NCBI GenBank assembly: GCA_021018815.1
Contig: JAITYX010000065.1
Location: forward strand, 1,349,001 to 1,413,000
From: Talinum fruticosum
Taxonomy: Eukaryota; Streptophyta; Magnoliopsida; Caryophyllales; Talinaceae
DNA length: 64,000 bases
Reading direction: 5' to 3'
This document shows positions 48,150 to 59,990 of the stretch, piece by piece. Both the position numbers and the translations under genes were made by a program. Every line of letters begins with the position of its first letter. The first letter of the stretch is position 1. The notes under the pieces were generated by a model. That model was not told the DNA's origin, did not search any database, and saw nothing but the letters and a program-made list of their open reading frames with translations.

Positions 48150-49735
48150 GATACTTGATTTGATGTTGTGATACTTGAATTATTTATGTTTGGAAAGTCC
48201 TTACGAACCGAGCCAATTCTTCAAGGATTTATGCACCGCTCATTTGCGAATGGATGATGCACTCCGATTAGAAGCAAATATCCTTGAAATACTATGTAAG
48301 ATGGAGATGATTTTCCCTCCATCTTTCTTCAATGTGATGGAGCATATTCCTGTGCACTTACCATATGAGGCTAAAGTGGGTGGACCCGTTCGAGTATAGA
48401 TGGATTTATCCCTTAAGAATGTATCAGGTGCTTCTTATCAAGTTGCACATTAATATTTTGTAGTGATGATAAGTTTCATTACTAAATATTTATACTTATG
48501 ATGCAGATTTCTGCATCATTTGAAGAAGAAAGTTCGCAATAAAGCTTGTGTTGAACCTTCCATATGTAATGCATATCTAACGAGAGGAGATTTTAAATTT
48601 TTGTGCCGCTTACTTTGAGCAAAATGTTGACACAAAAACAAGAGATCTTGGGCGAAATGTATGTCCTCATATAGAGGAGAATCAAGGTGAACACATTCCA
48701 GATGTATTCTCCTTTAATGTCGGGTATGCCCTCGGCGAGGACGTATGAGATACCTTGATCGGCACGAGTATGTTGTAGCTCATACATACATTCTTCGAAA
48801 TTGTGAAATATTAGAGGATTATGAATGGTGTGACTATCAACTTGAATAATTTGTCACATATTATCTTTTAAGGATAACGATCTAATAATAAGCATTTTCC
48901 TTAACTAAGGTAATTTGAAGATGAAATGATTACACTACATCCACGTGTTAACAAAGATAAAGTATGGAGTAAGTTTGATAAAGAATTCCTAAAATGGTTT
49001 CAAGAGAAGGTTAGTATATTAATGTTATGTTGTCGTGGTTTAATTATGTGTTCCATTTTCATTAACTTATACTTTAATGGCGTAGGTTTTTCATTTGAAC
49101 GAGTACAATGGAGTAATTAAAAGTTCGGCACTTGGTCCAAAGAAATATGTACAAACTTTTAACCATTATTACATAAATAATTATAAATTTCACACCCATA
49201 AATACGGTCAAAACAAGGCCAGTATGAACTATGGGGTATCCGCGAAAGGGTCGATGACATTCGTTTTTATAGCATTCTTCAAGAGGTGATTGAGTTGGAG
49301 TATGTTGGGGATTCTCGTTCTTAGAAGACGATTTTGTTCAAATGTGAATGGTTTGATTCTATAAGGGGTATTAATACACACGAATAATATAAATTAGTGG
49401 ATGTCAACCATACAAAGAAGTACCCAAGGTATGATCCATTTGTATTGGCATCCAAGTTATGCAAGTGTATTTTACCCCTTATCCAAGTATAAGGAATGAT
49501 ATAAACCAATGGTGGGCGGTGCTTAAGATAAAACCAAGATCAATCATTGAAGCAACACTCAATGATACAGATATTCCAAGAGGATAGTAATGATAATCCT
49601 CCTACTTTGTGTGACTTCGAAGGAGTCCAAGAAGGAGTTGAAAGTGAACTTAAGGACATAAGTGAAGAGGAAGCTAATGAAGACAATTTCAATGCTGAAA
49701 ATGAGGATAACAATTTTGAAGGGGAAGCGAGATAA
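48150..49735 (+). pseudogene. Inner CACTA TNP2/DUF4218/DUF4216 transposase, C-terminal part
   Basis: QFFKDLCTAHLRMDDALRLE and FPPSFFNVMEHIPVHLPYEA with KVGGPV (48175-48399) are TNP2/DUF4218 motifs; HLKKKVRNKACVEPSICNAY follows near 48500, then HEYVVAHTYILRNCEIL, WFQEKV, ALGPKKYVQTFNHYYINNYK with FHT (about 49120-49290) and an acidic tail EGVESELKDISEEEANEDNF ending at 49735. Introns or gaps separate segments (a GT at 49009 and an AG at 49085 flank one). The catalytic N-terminal half of the transposase is missing from this element, so it could only move in trans. Confidence 0.75.
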
Positions 49736-49951
49736 GGAAAATCTTTCATTGTATAATGACATTGATGATGACATTGTAGCTAATGATGATGATGATTTTT
49801 GAAGTAATATTGTAATCTTGTGACATTGATAACCAAACGATCTATGTTATGGTTTTGATTTATGTTTTGATTTTTTTATGTATATTAATTTATGTTTGAA
49901 TATATATACTTAAATCTTCTTTGCATGACATTATTCGTTGTATACACAAGT

Positions 49952-51687
49952 ATGCCTCGAACAAGAGGTTTTGCGCTAAATCATGATGCTCCTACTTCTC
50001 GTACAGATTCTAATGTTGGGGCTGATCAAGCTATGGTCCAGGCTCAATTATCATCATAACCGGGAGATGGCTCACAACAAGGGGCAGCTTTTAAGAAAAG
50101 AGTTTTGTCAAAGGATGATGATAACAGGTGGTATGTATTAGTATTTTGTTTAACTTTCGTGTTCTTTGGGTACTTTTAACTTAATAATTTTATTACAGGT
50201 TTACTAAGTCGAAGTTATGATGAGTTATATCAGATGATATCAAAAGTTTCTACATTGGCCAGTGCACATGTTTATCAAATCTCCCTAAAGAAGAGCAAAA
50301 ACTTTTGTGGACGACTTTTAAGGTAAAAATCTTGAAAATAGTGGGATATATATGTGTACTTTTTAATATTTTCAATTTATGTTTGGTAACATTTTTGTAA
50401 AATAGGGAAAGCGTACTTGGGCTCCAGAACTTTCTCAAGAAGTCCATGCAGAATGGAAGAAGAAAATAGGTAAAAATTTAAGGAACATAGCGACCAAGGC
50501 AGGGAAAAGGCCCGATGATAAACCAATAATTTGGTTGTCGGATGAGGGACGAGAGAGGTTGAAGGCCCTAAGAAGTACCCTTGAATTTTAAAAAAAAAAA
50601 TCTGCCCAATGCTTGAAGAATAGGACAGAAGGGCCAAAAGCACAAACCTTACATAGCCAAGGGTCAATCTCGACCGCAGACCTCGCGATCCAAATGGTAT
50701 AAACTCTAGTATTTTGGTTTGCTTTCATTATATATATATAATGTAGTTTGTGTAAATTTATTTCATATTTTGTATGCCTAGATCAAGGAAGGGAAGAATC
50801 TGACCCCCTCTACATTGTTTGTGAGGAGTCATAGTAAGAAAGATACTCAATCTCCAAAGGTCTTCGTCGACAAGTCGGTCTAAATCTTTGTGGGTAAGAA
50901 TACTATCTCCATAAACCTTTACAAGCATATAAAATATGTAATCATGTGTATTTTCATGAACCTTGATGCATCTCTTTAAGTTTGGGCTAAAATATATTGG
51001 TTATGACCTTGATGCTAAGGTTGGACTATAGTGAACTATATAGTGCCTTGAAAGTAGCCTCGGTGGTTCTTCAAATTATAAGTCTTGACCTATGTCTAAT
51101 GCACTTACTGGATATGCATGGCCATTGTTTTTAATCATCCCAAGTTGTGTTTGTATCCCATACTGGTGTGATATCACAGTGAGCTATATAATGCGCTCAC
51201 CTGGATATGCAAATTGAACTTATTATATATATTGGAGACCTTCAAGTGTTGGAGAAGCTACATTACTATTGATCTTCCATGCCCCAACAATATGATTATC
51301 AATATTGAATGGACAATGGATTCCTTTCCTTTACAGGAAAAATATGAGGCACCTAGAGTTTAGCGTGGTATTCGGGAGGGGACAAAAGAGGCGAGAGAAC
51401 CTCTACTATGAGGTATCGGGTGGGTGGAGTAAAAAATCAACCATCTACGGATTGGGTAATTGCGCAGCAATGTTCTATGAGAAACCTACTGCCTCGACAT
51501 CCTCTACAGGTGCTACCTACAATTCCTCGGTCTATTCTCAGCTACAATCACAACTTAAATTAACCCAAGAACAACTTGATGAGCATAGGAAACTAGTTGA
51601 GAGTTAGCAAAAGGCCATGGAAGAAGCAATGAAACTCATCCAAAACCTCCAATCAAAAGTTGACAGGATCTCTAATGGTTCTAACTA
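49952..51687 (+). pseudogene. Inner CACTA TnpA-like (Transposase_24-type) gene, broken
   Basis: MPRTRGFALNHDAPTSRTDS at the start; KRTWAPELSQEVHAEWKKKI with KNLRN (about 50400-50490); TPSTLFVRSHSKKDTQSPKV (about 50800-50870, the HTKKDG-type motif of these proteins); VFGRGQKRREN and a C-terminal coiled coil QLQSQLKLTQEQLDEHRKLV (51500-51607), continuing in KAMEEAMKLIQNLQSKVDR to a TAA at 51685-51687. Several introns or gaps intervene. In En/Spm-type elements the second protein binds the subterminal repeats; here that role is inferred from position and the coiled coil. Confidence 0.6.
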
Positions 51688-52341
51688 ATTTTCTGGTATA
51701 GTTTGTTTGTGTTAAACTAATTTAACTTGCTTCGTAGCTAATTTCTTAGCATGGTTTGTAGGTGGAACTTTGAATGGATTTGTTGGATAAACTTATTTTA
51801 TAACTTAAAATTCAATTGCGAATGTTGGTTATTTTTATAAATAGTTGGCGGTTTGTGTATTTGTGGATGAGTGTGCATTGAATGAATCGGAATGTATGTA
51901 AATGTGCAGGAAATATATGTAAAACGGGAATGCTAAACGTAGAAGAAGGGCGGGTGAAATGAACAGAAATTTTGCATCGGATTTTAGAGTCCGAAAACAA
52001 TCTAACGCTATTGGAGTCAAAAAATTTGATGCGAGAACTAAATTATCCCACGCTAAAATGAACAAATTAGGCTCAAAATAACTGAAGAAAATTAGCGTCG
52101 GATTTCTATCGAAATCCGACGCTATTTGCGTCGACTCTATCCAACGCTAAATACCAAACAGAGACACTAATAGCGTCTCCGCTTCATATGACTCTATTTA
52201 GCGTTGGATTTTATTCGACTCTAAATCGGACGCGAAAAATTTAGCGTTGAGGTCTTTAGTGTCGATTTTTATCCGACGCTAAACATGATTAGCATTGGAT
52301 TTGCTCGAAATCCGACGCTAATTACCAGTTTACTCGTAGTG

Positions 52342-53014
52342 TGAGGACATTGGTGTCTATGTGCATGCTCTTTTCAGTACAATATGCAATCGTTCGAGCA
52401 AGCATGTATCTTCTTATAGCCCATACCCATAGGACATAACATCCTCTTCTCCTCATATGTACGTGCTGGGAAGAACATTGTCTTCTAGGAGTATATCATT
52501 GAGCGAGACTTAGTAGGTTCGTGAAACTTTTGTCACTCCAGCCATTAGCCATTTTTAACTTCATCAACCTCAACACAACTCATTAATGGGTATACTTATC
52601 ACATCCTGGGTAAAGAGGCTTCTCCGAATCGACTAACAATTGCTCCAATACGTGTGTTTATCGACTAACTCACATTCTACTCCACAAACTAGATCTTCGA
52701 GTCGATCTTCTAATTCCATACTACTGGCTTCATTTTCATCATACCCTTCATCTTCCTCTCGAATGACATTATTCAAAGAGGACTCCTCACCATGCCATAC
52801 CCACACTTTATAAGTTGTGTCAAACCCATGCCAATATAGGTGACCTTTACGACCTTAGGGGAAATCTTGAGGAGTTGAAACACCTTAAACACGGACAAAA
52901 TATGGACTATTCCCCGAATTTAGAGGCATGTTCGACGGCAATCTCTAGGAAATTGTTAACACCATCACAATATTCTACACTCCTCTTATCGCTATAAACC
53001 CATGCTCGATCCAT
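52342..53014 (-). pseudogene. Outer CACTA TNP2 transposase, N-terminal piece
   Basis: The ATG at 53014 opens MDRAWVYSDKRSVEYCDGVN with FCPCLRCFNS, the Transpos_assoc (PF13963-like) domain that begins plant TNP2 proteins. Further on are YWHGFDTTYKVWVWHGEE, an acidic linker, and MGMGYKKIHACSNDCILY, EHAHRHQCP ending at the inner insertion. The next residues CGVSRYK are on the far side at 47056. One in-frame stop follows KFGE and a frameshift lies near 52860. Confidence 0.82.
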
Positions 53015-53897
53015 ACCTTACCCATAAACACGAGAAGTAATTCACCACATATATATAGTTCGATAAATACATACTTGCGCACAAATAATATGACATGAGC
53101 CTAAGATCCATCTACAAGGATAGATGGTCCTAAAACCCATTCAAGAATAATATGATCCTAGACCTTGTAATAAAATCTTATCATACATTTGACAAAATTT
53201 CAGCAACATTTCCCCTTAGTTCTTCAAGTACAACATATGGAAACGAAGTGGCTAATGTGTATATCCTTAGTTAATTGTATGGTAACATAAGTAAAGATAC
53301 ACACATCAAACCCATCGTCATCATAATTGCACCCGAAGAACGAGAGGGGAAATGAGCATCTTGATATCTTGTCAAATTTATGATAAGATTATAATAGCCA
53401 CACAACCTATTATCATATTATTCTCAAACTGTCAAACATGGACAATTCAAAAACCTAGACATACCAAGCTAATATCCTAAACGTTATACGCACAATTATG
53501 CACATACCGCGACTTAGGTTAACTTGTTATGTATAGATGTTTGAACGGGTTCTCTACGCTTATGCAATGCATACAATAATTTAACGAAGCATGCCATTAA
53601 TCAAATTATATGAAAAACAATAAAGCCTTAAACAAATTTGGATGCAATCTTTTAATTTACCATCATTAAATATCATTCTATTTCCTATAAATTAAATCCT
53701 AAAATCCTAAACCCATTTCTCAAAATCTCTAACGTTTCAGGAATTTTCAACTTAATAAACTCAACAAATGTTACCCATATTCTTAATAAACAATTCAACA
53801 TTTTAACAATCTCAAACATTACCTACTTTCTCAATATTCAAAATTACCTCAAATAGGTTAAATTATCTTTATGTAATGATGTTATCTCAAACATAAC
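53015..53897. other. Upstream region of the outer CACTA transposase gene
   Basis: AT-rich, no coding signal and no CACTA-type terminus (TAGTG followed by a duplication). It ends abruptly where a gypsy reverse transcriptase begins on the minus strand. Probably transposase 5' region plus a deletion junction. Confidence 0.45.
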
Positions 53898-55877
53898 CTC
53901 GGCTTCCTTGTGGATCATGTCGTGCAATAGCGTGGTGGCCGTCCTTTGGTATCTCGCTTTGGCATTCTTGAGCCCAAATGGCATCATTACGTAACGAGTA
54001 TATTCCCCAATTGGGTGATGAACGTCGTCTTCTCCATGCCGTCTACTGCCATCTTCACCTTATTATATCCGGCATAGCCTTCTATGAGCTAAAGCAGAGC
54101 ATGACCCGCTGTGTTGTCTACAAGTATGTCGATATACGGCAGTAGGAAATCATCCTTGGGACTTGCTTTATTTAGATCTCTAAAGTCGATGCACATCCAA
54201 ACCACGACATGCTTCTTTGGAACCGGTACTATGTTTAGTACCCATTGCGGATAGTGAACTACCTTGATGAACCCAACCACTAGTTGCTTCTAGACCTCTT
54301 CCTTAATCTTCAACGCCCACTCAAGTTTTATCCTTCGAGCTTTTATCCCGGCATGTCTTTGTATAACCATGCAAAGAAATCTATGAACTCTGTAAGGAGT
54401 GAAGTAAATTACTTCGCTATTTTGGATCTAGTGTTTTCCTGATCTTAACCTTTTGGGGTTGATCAACCGATCCTATATTAATTGTTATTGTTTCCTCTAC
54501 TATTGGTGAGCGATTTTCACGATCTTCCATAACTTTTATTAATTCTTTAGGGATTTCTTGTTCATTATTAGAGGTGAAACAATTGAAAACAGGAGGAGGC
54601 AAAGAGTAATCCAAAAGATTTATCTTATTAAATGAGGAAATGTGTACATTAGACTAGAAACGAAGATGCGTTATTGAAAACAACGAGACTTAGAAAAAGA
54701 ACTAGAAGCAATAGGAAGAGAAACAAAAACCCTAGTACTAGATTCAAGAAGGGGATGCTCTCCTAAGCTAATAGCAAATTCTTGGCCATCCTCGGCATCG
54801 ATCCAAGTGATATGCTTGGACCCTTCATCGTCGACGTCGATGATGAATCTAGATGGATCGAATTGCGGGTGCGACATGGCTCGTGACGATGCACCGAGAC
54901 CGAATTCCCCTCTAAGTTCTTCTCTCCGTCCGAATAGGAGGTCGAAGATGTTATTCCCAGCCAAATTGATCCGATCTGGTGTGGGTTATCCCTCTTTGAG
55001 GAGGTAGGGTGCCTCTTTTTCTAATATATAGCAATCATTAAAGATCTCCAAGCCGAGAACCTAAATACCCTTCTCCTTGAGGCGAGTAAGGCTCAGGAAA
55101 ACCATAGTAAGAGAAGTCATCCCATTGTTTCAGGAATTGCCAATTTAGAGTATAGGGAAAAGGCTTGATGGAGCGGACTGTGAGGTGCAGTCTTCTTAGT
55201 CCGAACATCCCACTTGGCTTGGGCGGTAGGTTGATAGCCTAGCCAAAATTTATAGTTGTTAGTGGGTTCAACGGGTGGAAAGATAGGGTGGTATGCCCTT
55301 ACGCCTACAGACTAGGCCTTGAAAATACCCTTTCTTCCTAAGCATCAAGTGGACGGTAGGGTTGCCATAAGGAATGAAGTTGTGCTTCATCCTTAACTAA
55401 GGCAACGGCAGTCTTAAATCTATAAGGTTCTTCGTCATTGGTGTCATGTTCAATTTCAACGACCGATTGTTTGAGGTGATTGTCTTCGTTAATCGGTTAC
55501 AACCCGACCTTTAATGATCATCTTAACCTTCCAGTGCAGTGTAGAAGGCACTCGCTTGATGATCATGCAACTAAGGACGTCTTAAAAGCAGATTGAATGT
55601 AGCTAGGATATTTAGGACTTGGAAGTCAATGTTCTTTACTACTAGCATTACATTGATTGGTAAGGTCGGCGTCCCCAAGACTATTCTCATAGAATTGTCA
55701 TAGGCTCGGAGATGAACAACTTGGTTAGAGAGTTGTTACCTGATCCGTTGTCTACCAAGGTTAAGGGAATGAACTTGTTGATGCAAGTTATAGTTAAATA
55801 AAGTGAATTGTTGTGTGCAACACCTTCTTCGAGGAGATTCTTTTTATCAAAAGTGATGGCTCCATCCCCACCGTTGA
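53898..55877 (-). pseudogene. pol: Tat-like Ty3/gypsy protease and reverse transcriptase, minus strand
   Basis: In minus orientation: protease end VVHLRAYDNSMRIVLGTPTL and NLLLRRP (55520-55750); a spacer segment GREELRGEFGLGASSRAM and SRFIIDVDDEGSKHITWIDA (54671-54964); PPVFNCFTSNNEQEIPKELI and PIVEETITINIGSVDQPQKV (54417-54614); then RT with MVGFIKVVHYPQWVLNIVPV, DFRDLNKASPKDDF, YIDILVDNTAGHALL (54089-54280) and MPFGLKNAKARYQRT (about 53950). The RT stops at HKEAEVM, just before the catalytic YVDD, at the junction near 53898. Stops and frame changes are present. The ASPKDDF...DILVDNTAGH signature is typical of Tat-lineage elements. Confidence 0.8.
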
Positions 55878-55882
55878 CTAAT

Positions 55883-58050
55883 TATTAGCTTGTCGTGCAG
55901 CTATAAATTAAACCACTACTTAGGCTTATAATAAACAATATAACATAGAAAGTAAGGATCGAATCTACAAGGAAAGATATAATAATATGTAAGTTGAAAT
56001 CTAATTAAATTTACTACTCTTTAAAACAAAACAGATAATATACATCAGAAAATTAATATCTATAAATCACGTGAAAATTATGTACTACTAAATAAATAAT
56101 TTATACAGATTATAAAAACTATAATAACCCAAAAATATTTTTGTATATTTTTTTGAATAACTAAAACAGAAAACTAAAGCGAGAAAATCAACAAACTCTA
56201 AAATAGAAAATTAAATAAGTAAAATTCTACATTAAATTAATTACGAAAGAAAATACTAAAATTATTCAAAATATTAATCCTAATTTTATTGATCTAACCA
56301 GACCATAAAAAGATAAAAATAAAATTTAAAACTGAAATTAAGAATTTATTTAGACTAAAAACCTTCAGTAATTAAATTCAAGAATTAAATTTAAAAAATT
56401 ATAAAATCACTTCCAAAAGTTTTAAAATTTAATTACATCAAACTCTGTCTAAATCCTAAAAGAAGATAAAACACCAAAAATATTAAAAGAAACTAATTTG
56501 AAACTAATTTTTAACAAACCGACTCAAAAATAATAAAAATTGACAGAAAAATAATCTAAAAATTAAAATATATAAAGACTCAAAATTAAATTAAAATAAA
56601 ATTCCCAAAACTAACCTAAAAGACTGTTATTTAAGGTGGGAATAACGAAATTAATAATAAAAGATTGCAACTTTGTAAATAGAAATTGAAAACTAAGTAA
56701 AGTAACTAAAAAGAAAATAAATAATATCAAATATATCAACGTTATAAAAAACACTTAGTATAATCTATATCCATCATGCAAATTATTATTTATCATTGAC
56801 ACACAAATTGATCTACCCATGAACTAAACTGTAGAAGACAACCACTAGCTGATCTTCCCCGTATTTCCTTACTTATTAGTTTAGTTAGGCCTACGCCTAA
56901 TATAAACCCTACTAATATTGATAACACTAGCACTAGAATTTAATCAAATTAGAGCATTAAGTATTAGAAAAACATCATCTAGCACCTAATAACCAATCTA
57001 CTAGCAAATTGATTTAAAAAGGATCTATGATAATTTACTAGTTAAAAGAGATGGGTATGAGCATTTATGATTAACTAGGTTGATACTTATGTCTAAAAGA
57101 TCAAGCGATTACGTAAACTATCATATGAATTTATATAAAAGTAATTAGCTTGCACTCTAATTAATTAGACATAAAAACATAAACATTTAACACAAATTAT
57201 CATAGAATCATGGATAAAATTCATAAGACAATAAAGATCGAATCTTTGTTTCAAAATAACTAATTTAACATGGTTTCAAGTATATTATACTAAGTATAAA
57301 AAATTACTCAAACATAATATAATTTAGAACACGTAAACTAAATAAAAATAGCATATTTAATATTAAACTAACAATAAAAATATAGTCTTGATATTACAAT
57401 AATAATAATAATATTACCACTATGATCCTTGCCATTATGGTGATGATGATGATTATGGTTATGAGGGGCTGCGTGATGAGAGGGTAAGATGAAGAGGAAG
57501 ATGATGATGAATGATAGAAGATGATGATGAGATTAGGCGTGAGATTAAGAAAGAGAATTTGTGAAGTTGATTGATTGTTGATAGGTGGCGTGGGATAGAG
57601 AGGCGAGAAGATGATGATGATTATTGTGATGAGAAGCCACCATCGGGCAGCCGTGAGGATGATGAGTATAAGTAGGTTGGTGTGGGGTGAGAGTCCTTGC
57701 ATGGTGATTCCACTTCTCTTTTAAGTCTCTTTCTTCTCATGTAACTCTAAGGAGGAGTCCTAGTGGGTTTATGAGTATGATTATTTTCATTCTCCTCTTC
57801 ATATTAAGACTTCATAAAATAAACTATCATAAAATAAATATTTTATGACACATTATTTTTATGGACCCACTTCATATCTTTTCTTGAACGCTTGTCGGTA
57901 GCTAAAAATTCATTTTTAATGTCTTCTCTTCTCTTTTCCGTTTTATTTGATAATTACCTAAAAGTAGACAAAATAGAATAACTTACACAAAATAAACATA
58001 TAATATAAACTAAATAACTACTAAAATTACGTACAAAATACGAATTAACA
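55883..58050 (-). repeat. 3' LTR of the gag-only element
   Basis: 2168 bp, collinear with 61103-62817 except for a 431-bp segment (57269-57699) missing from the other copy. It begins TATTAGC where the other LTR has TGTTAGC. It contains ATA and GAT microsatellites (57400-57640). No gene; open frames here are artefacts of simple repeats. Confidence 0.9.
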
Positions 58051-59990
58051 AATTCACCCACAGTTAGACTTTGGACGTCCTCGTGCAAAGAAATGTAATG
58101 CTCGATCTAATATTACGTTTTCTTATAAAGATATACATAAAACATAAAGTATACACTAGGTTTTCCTTGCTTCCAAAAACAGTTTGATGAAAATTTGTCT
58201 TTCCCAAGCAAGTGAAAAACTAAACATTTCATTCTCATCGAGAGTTTATTCATCGACTTCATAATGTCTCTTTCATTTAAGCAACGAGTCAAAAATTTTC
58301 CATCTTATTCAAACATGTACATACCGGTCAAGAGGTCTAAAAAGTTAGGATGGGAAAAATGAAGGTGCAGTATGGTTATAGAGAAACCGAATCAGCGAGA
58401 TAACTCACTAAAAATTGATAATAAACTTGTCTTGCAAACTTTTCTTCCAACTTATTATTTTTTTCATTTTTTTCTAACTCCATTCAAGCATATATTCGAG
58501 ACCCATATAGGGTCTTAAAAATATAACACTCCCTGTCTCCCACTCACTGAAATAGAGGTGCTAGAGTTAATACTCTATTTTTTTCTTTTTCTTTTTCTTT
58601 AGTATGGTTTGAGCCATTGATCGGCCCAAAAGGGCATGACTCTCCCAGCATGGGTTACTCTATTCATAAAGGCTTATCTTGAGACCTAAACATAAAGGGA
58701 AATAGTGCCGAGCCACCAACTCCAACCCATGTTGGTAGACTAACATTTTTCTCTTTTTGTATTTATTTATTTTTATTTGTTGGCATGTTTCGAGTAGTAA
58801 ACGGCCCTTAACGGGGTTGACTCTTCCAGACACGAGGTCTTTTCCATACACACAGCCGCTTAAGGGGAACAAATGCCATACCACATGAACCAACCTGTGT
58901 TGGTAAACCAACATATTCTAAACTTTAATAGCCAAGACAAGAAAAATCAAATTTTCAATGAGTTATTCTGCTAAGTTCGGTAGTCTAGGTGAACAGTTTA
59001 AGTCAATTTATTGCCTCTATCACGATCATATAACATGATCAAACCGACAGAAAAATTATGATTGTCACTAATTGAAGAAATATATGCGGATCAACTCAAA
59101 CAACTCTAAATGACAATTAACATGTTCAAATTTCTCACTTACAAAGGGAAAGAAAAACTATAAACAAGTTATATTCATGTTCATGCATTTCTTTACAAGA
59201 AAGACACTAAATATTTTTTTCCAAAAAATAAGATAAAAATAAATGCATAAAATTAAATTGGAGGATGCACTCCTCCACACTTAATTCATGCATTGTCCCT
59301 AATGCATGCAAAATAAAAATAAAAATAAAAATAAAAGTAAAAATTATAGAAACTTCCCTGAAAATGTTGGGTTGCCTCTTAACCAGCGCCTTTGTTTACC
59401 GTCTTTGGCTTGACACCTCTGCAGCTCAAGGATCATTTAATTGCATTTCCCACACTAAATTGATCTGGGAACTTAGCATAATAAGGTTCCCGTTTCATGG
59501 TATCTAGAAGAGGAATGTTAGTTTCTGTCTTCCTAGATATTTTTATGATATCTTCAATTGCGTCGTCTATCTTAGGAGTTGTGCTTATCAATCTACTAGG
59601 AAAAGGTGGGCTAGGTTTGTAAAGATCTTTCTTATTTTCACCTATTTCCTTAGCATTAGAGGCGTTATCTTTGTTTTGGTCGAGTTCGATTTCTTAACCT
59701 CTAATTCGGCTCTACCTCTATGTTTTTCCTGGATTCCTCTAATTCTTTTCCACTATTAAGTGTTTTGACACTCACATTTTCTTTTGGATCCTAGAATTGT
59801 TGAGATTGTATTTGGGCTTGCAGGTTACTGATTATTGTATCATTGACAATTTGTCTCTCTTGAACCCGCTTAATGGTCATCTCCGAGCTTTGGAACCTAA
59901 GGTCGAGTCTCCTTTTCTCGGTCATCCATCTTCTTAATGATTTGCTCTAAAAGATAATTAGTTTTGTCCTGAGCAATGGATTGATCAAAT
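58051..59990 (-). other. Non-coding internal region of the gag-only element
   Basis: No pol domain is recognisable on either strand. It includes a degenerate two-unit repeat (58606-58745 and 58788-58920), an AAAATA microsatellite (about 59308-59345) and AT-rich filler. TGTGGGTGAATT (minus, 58051-58063) is the likely plus-strand primer next to the 3' LTR. Confidence 0.7.
58606..58920 (-). repeat. Degenerate ~150-180-bp tandem repeat
   Basis: Both units encode MLVYQHxLxxVxxHxFPL-like sequence on the minus strand and share GGCCC, GACTCT(C/T)CCA and TGTTGGTA(G/A)AC blocks. It looks like a duplicated untranslated segment, not a protein. Confidence 0.55.

Larger units (their letters stand above)
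47057..52341 (+). mobile_element. Inner CACTA transposon inserted in the outer transposase gene
   Basis: The left end is CACTTATATTAC...GGCTGTTAGCGTCCG; the right end (reverse complement) is CACTACGAGTAAACTGGTAATTAGCGTCGG. Both subterminal regions (47090-47280 and 51970-52325) are arrays of TTAGCGTCGGATTT and its complement AAATCCGACGCTAA. 5.3 kb long with two gene remnants on the plus strand. A 3-bp duplication is not clear (CCA/TGA). The outer transposase reading resumes across it, so the boundaries are right to within about 3 bp. Confidence 0.82.
43270..53897 (-). mobile_element. Outer CACTA (En/Spm) transposon, right end lost
   Basis: The left terminus reads CACTACTATAGGAACC at 43270, with GTA before it as the possible 3-bp target duplication. 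Subterminal copies of ACCGTCGTCATA/ATGACGGTT-type motifs fill 43290-43620. It carries a TNP2 transposase gene on the minus strand in two pieces (44549-47056 and 52342-53014), split by the inner CACTA element. No matching right terminus (AGTAGTG) was found before the gypsy sequence at 53898, so the right end appears deleted; 53897 is the outermost limit. Confidence 0.82.

Noticed and set aside
57394..57702. 102-codon minus-strand frame with isoleucine runs as a membrane protein
   Set aside because: The isoleucine/leucine runs come from AAT/GAT microsatellites in an LTR; the segment is absent from the partner LTR.
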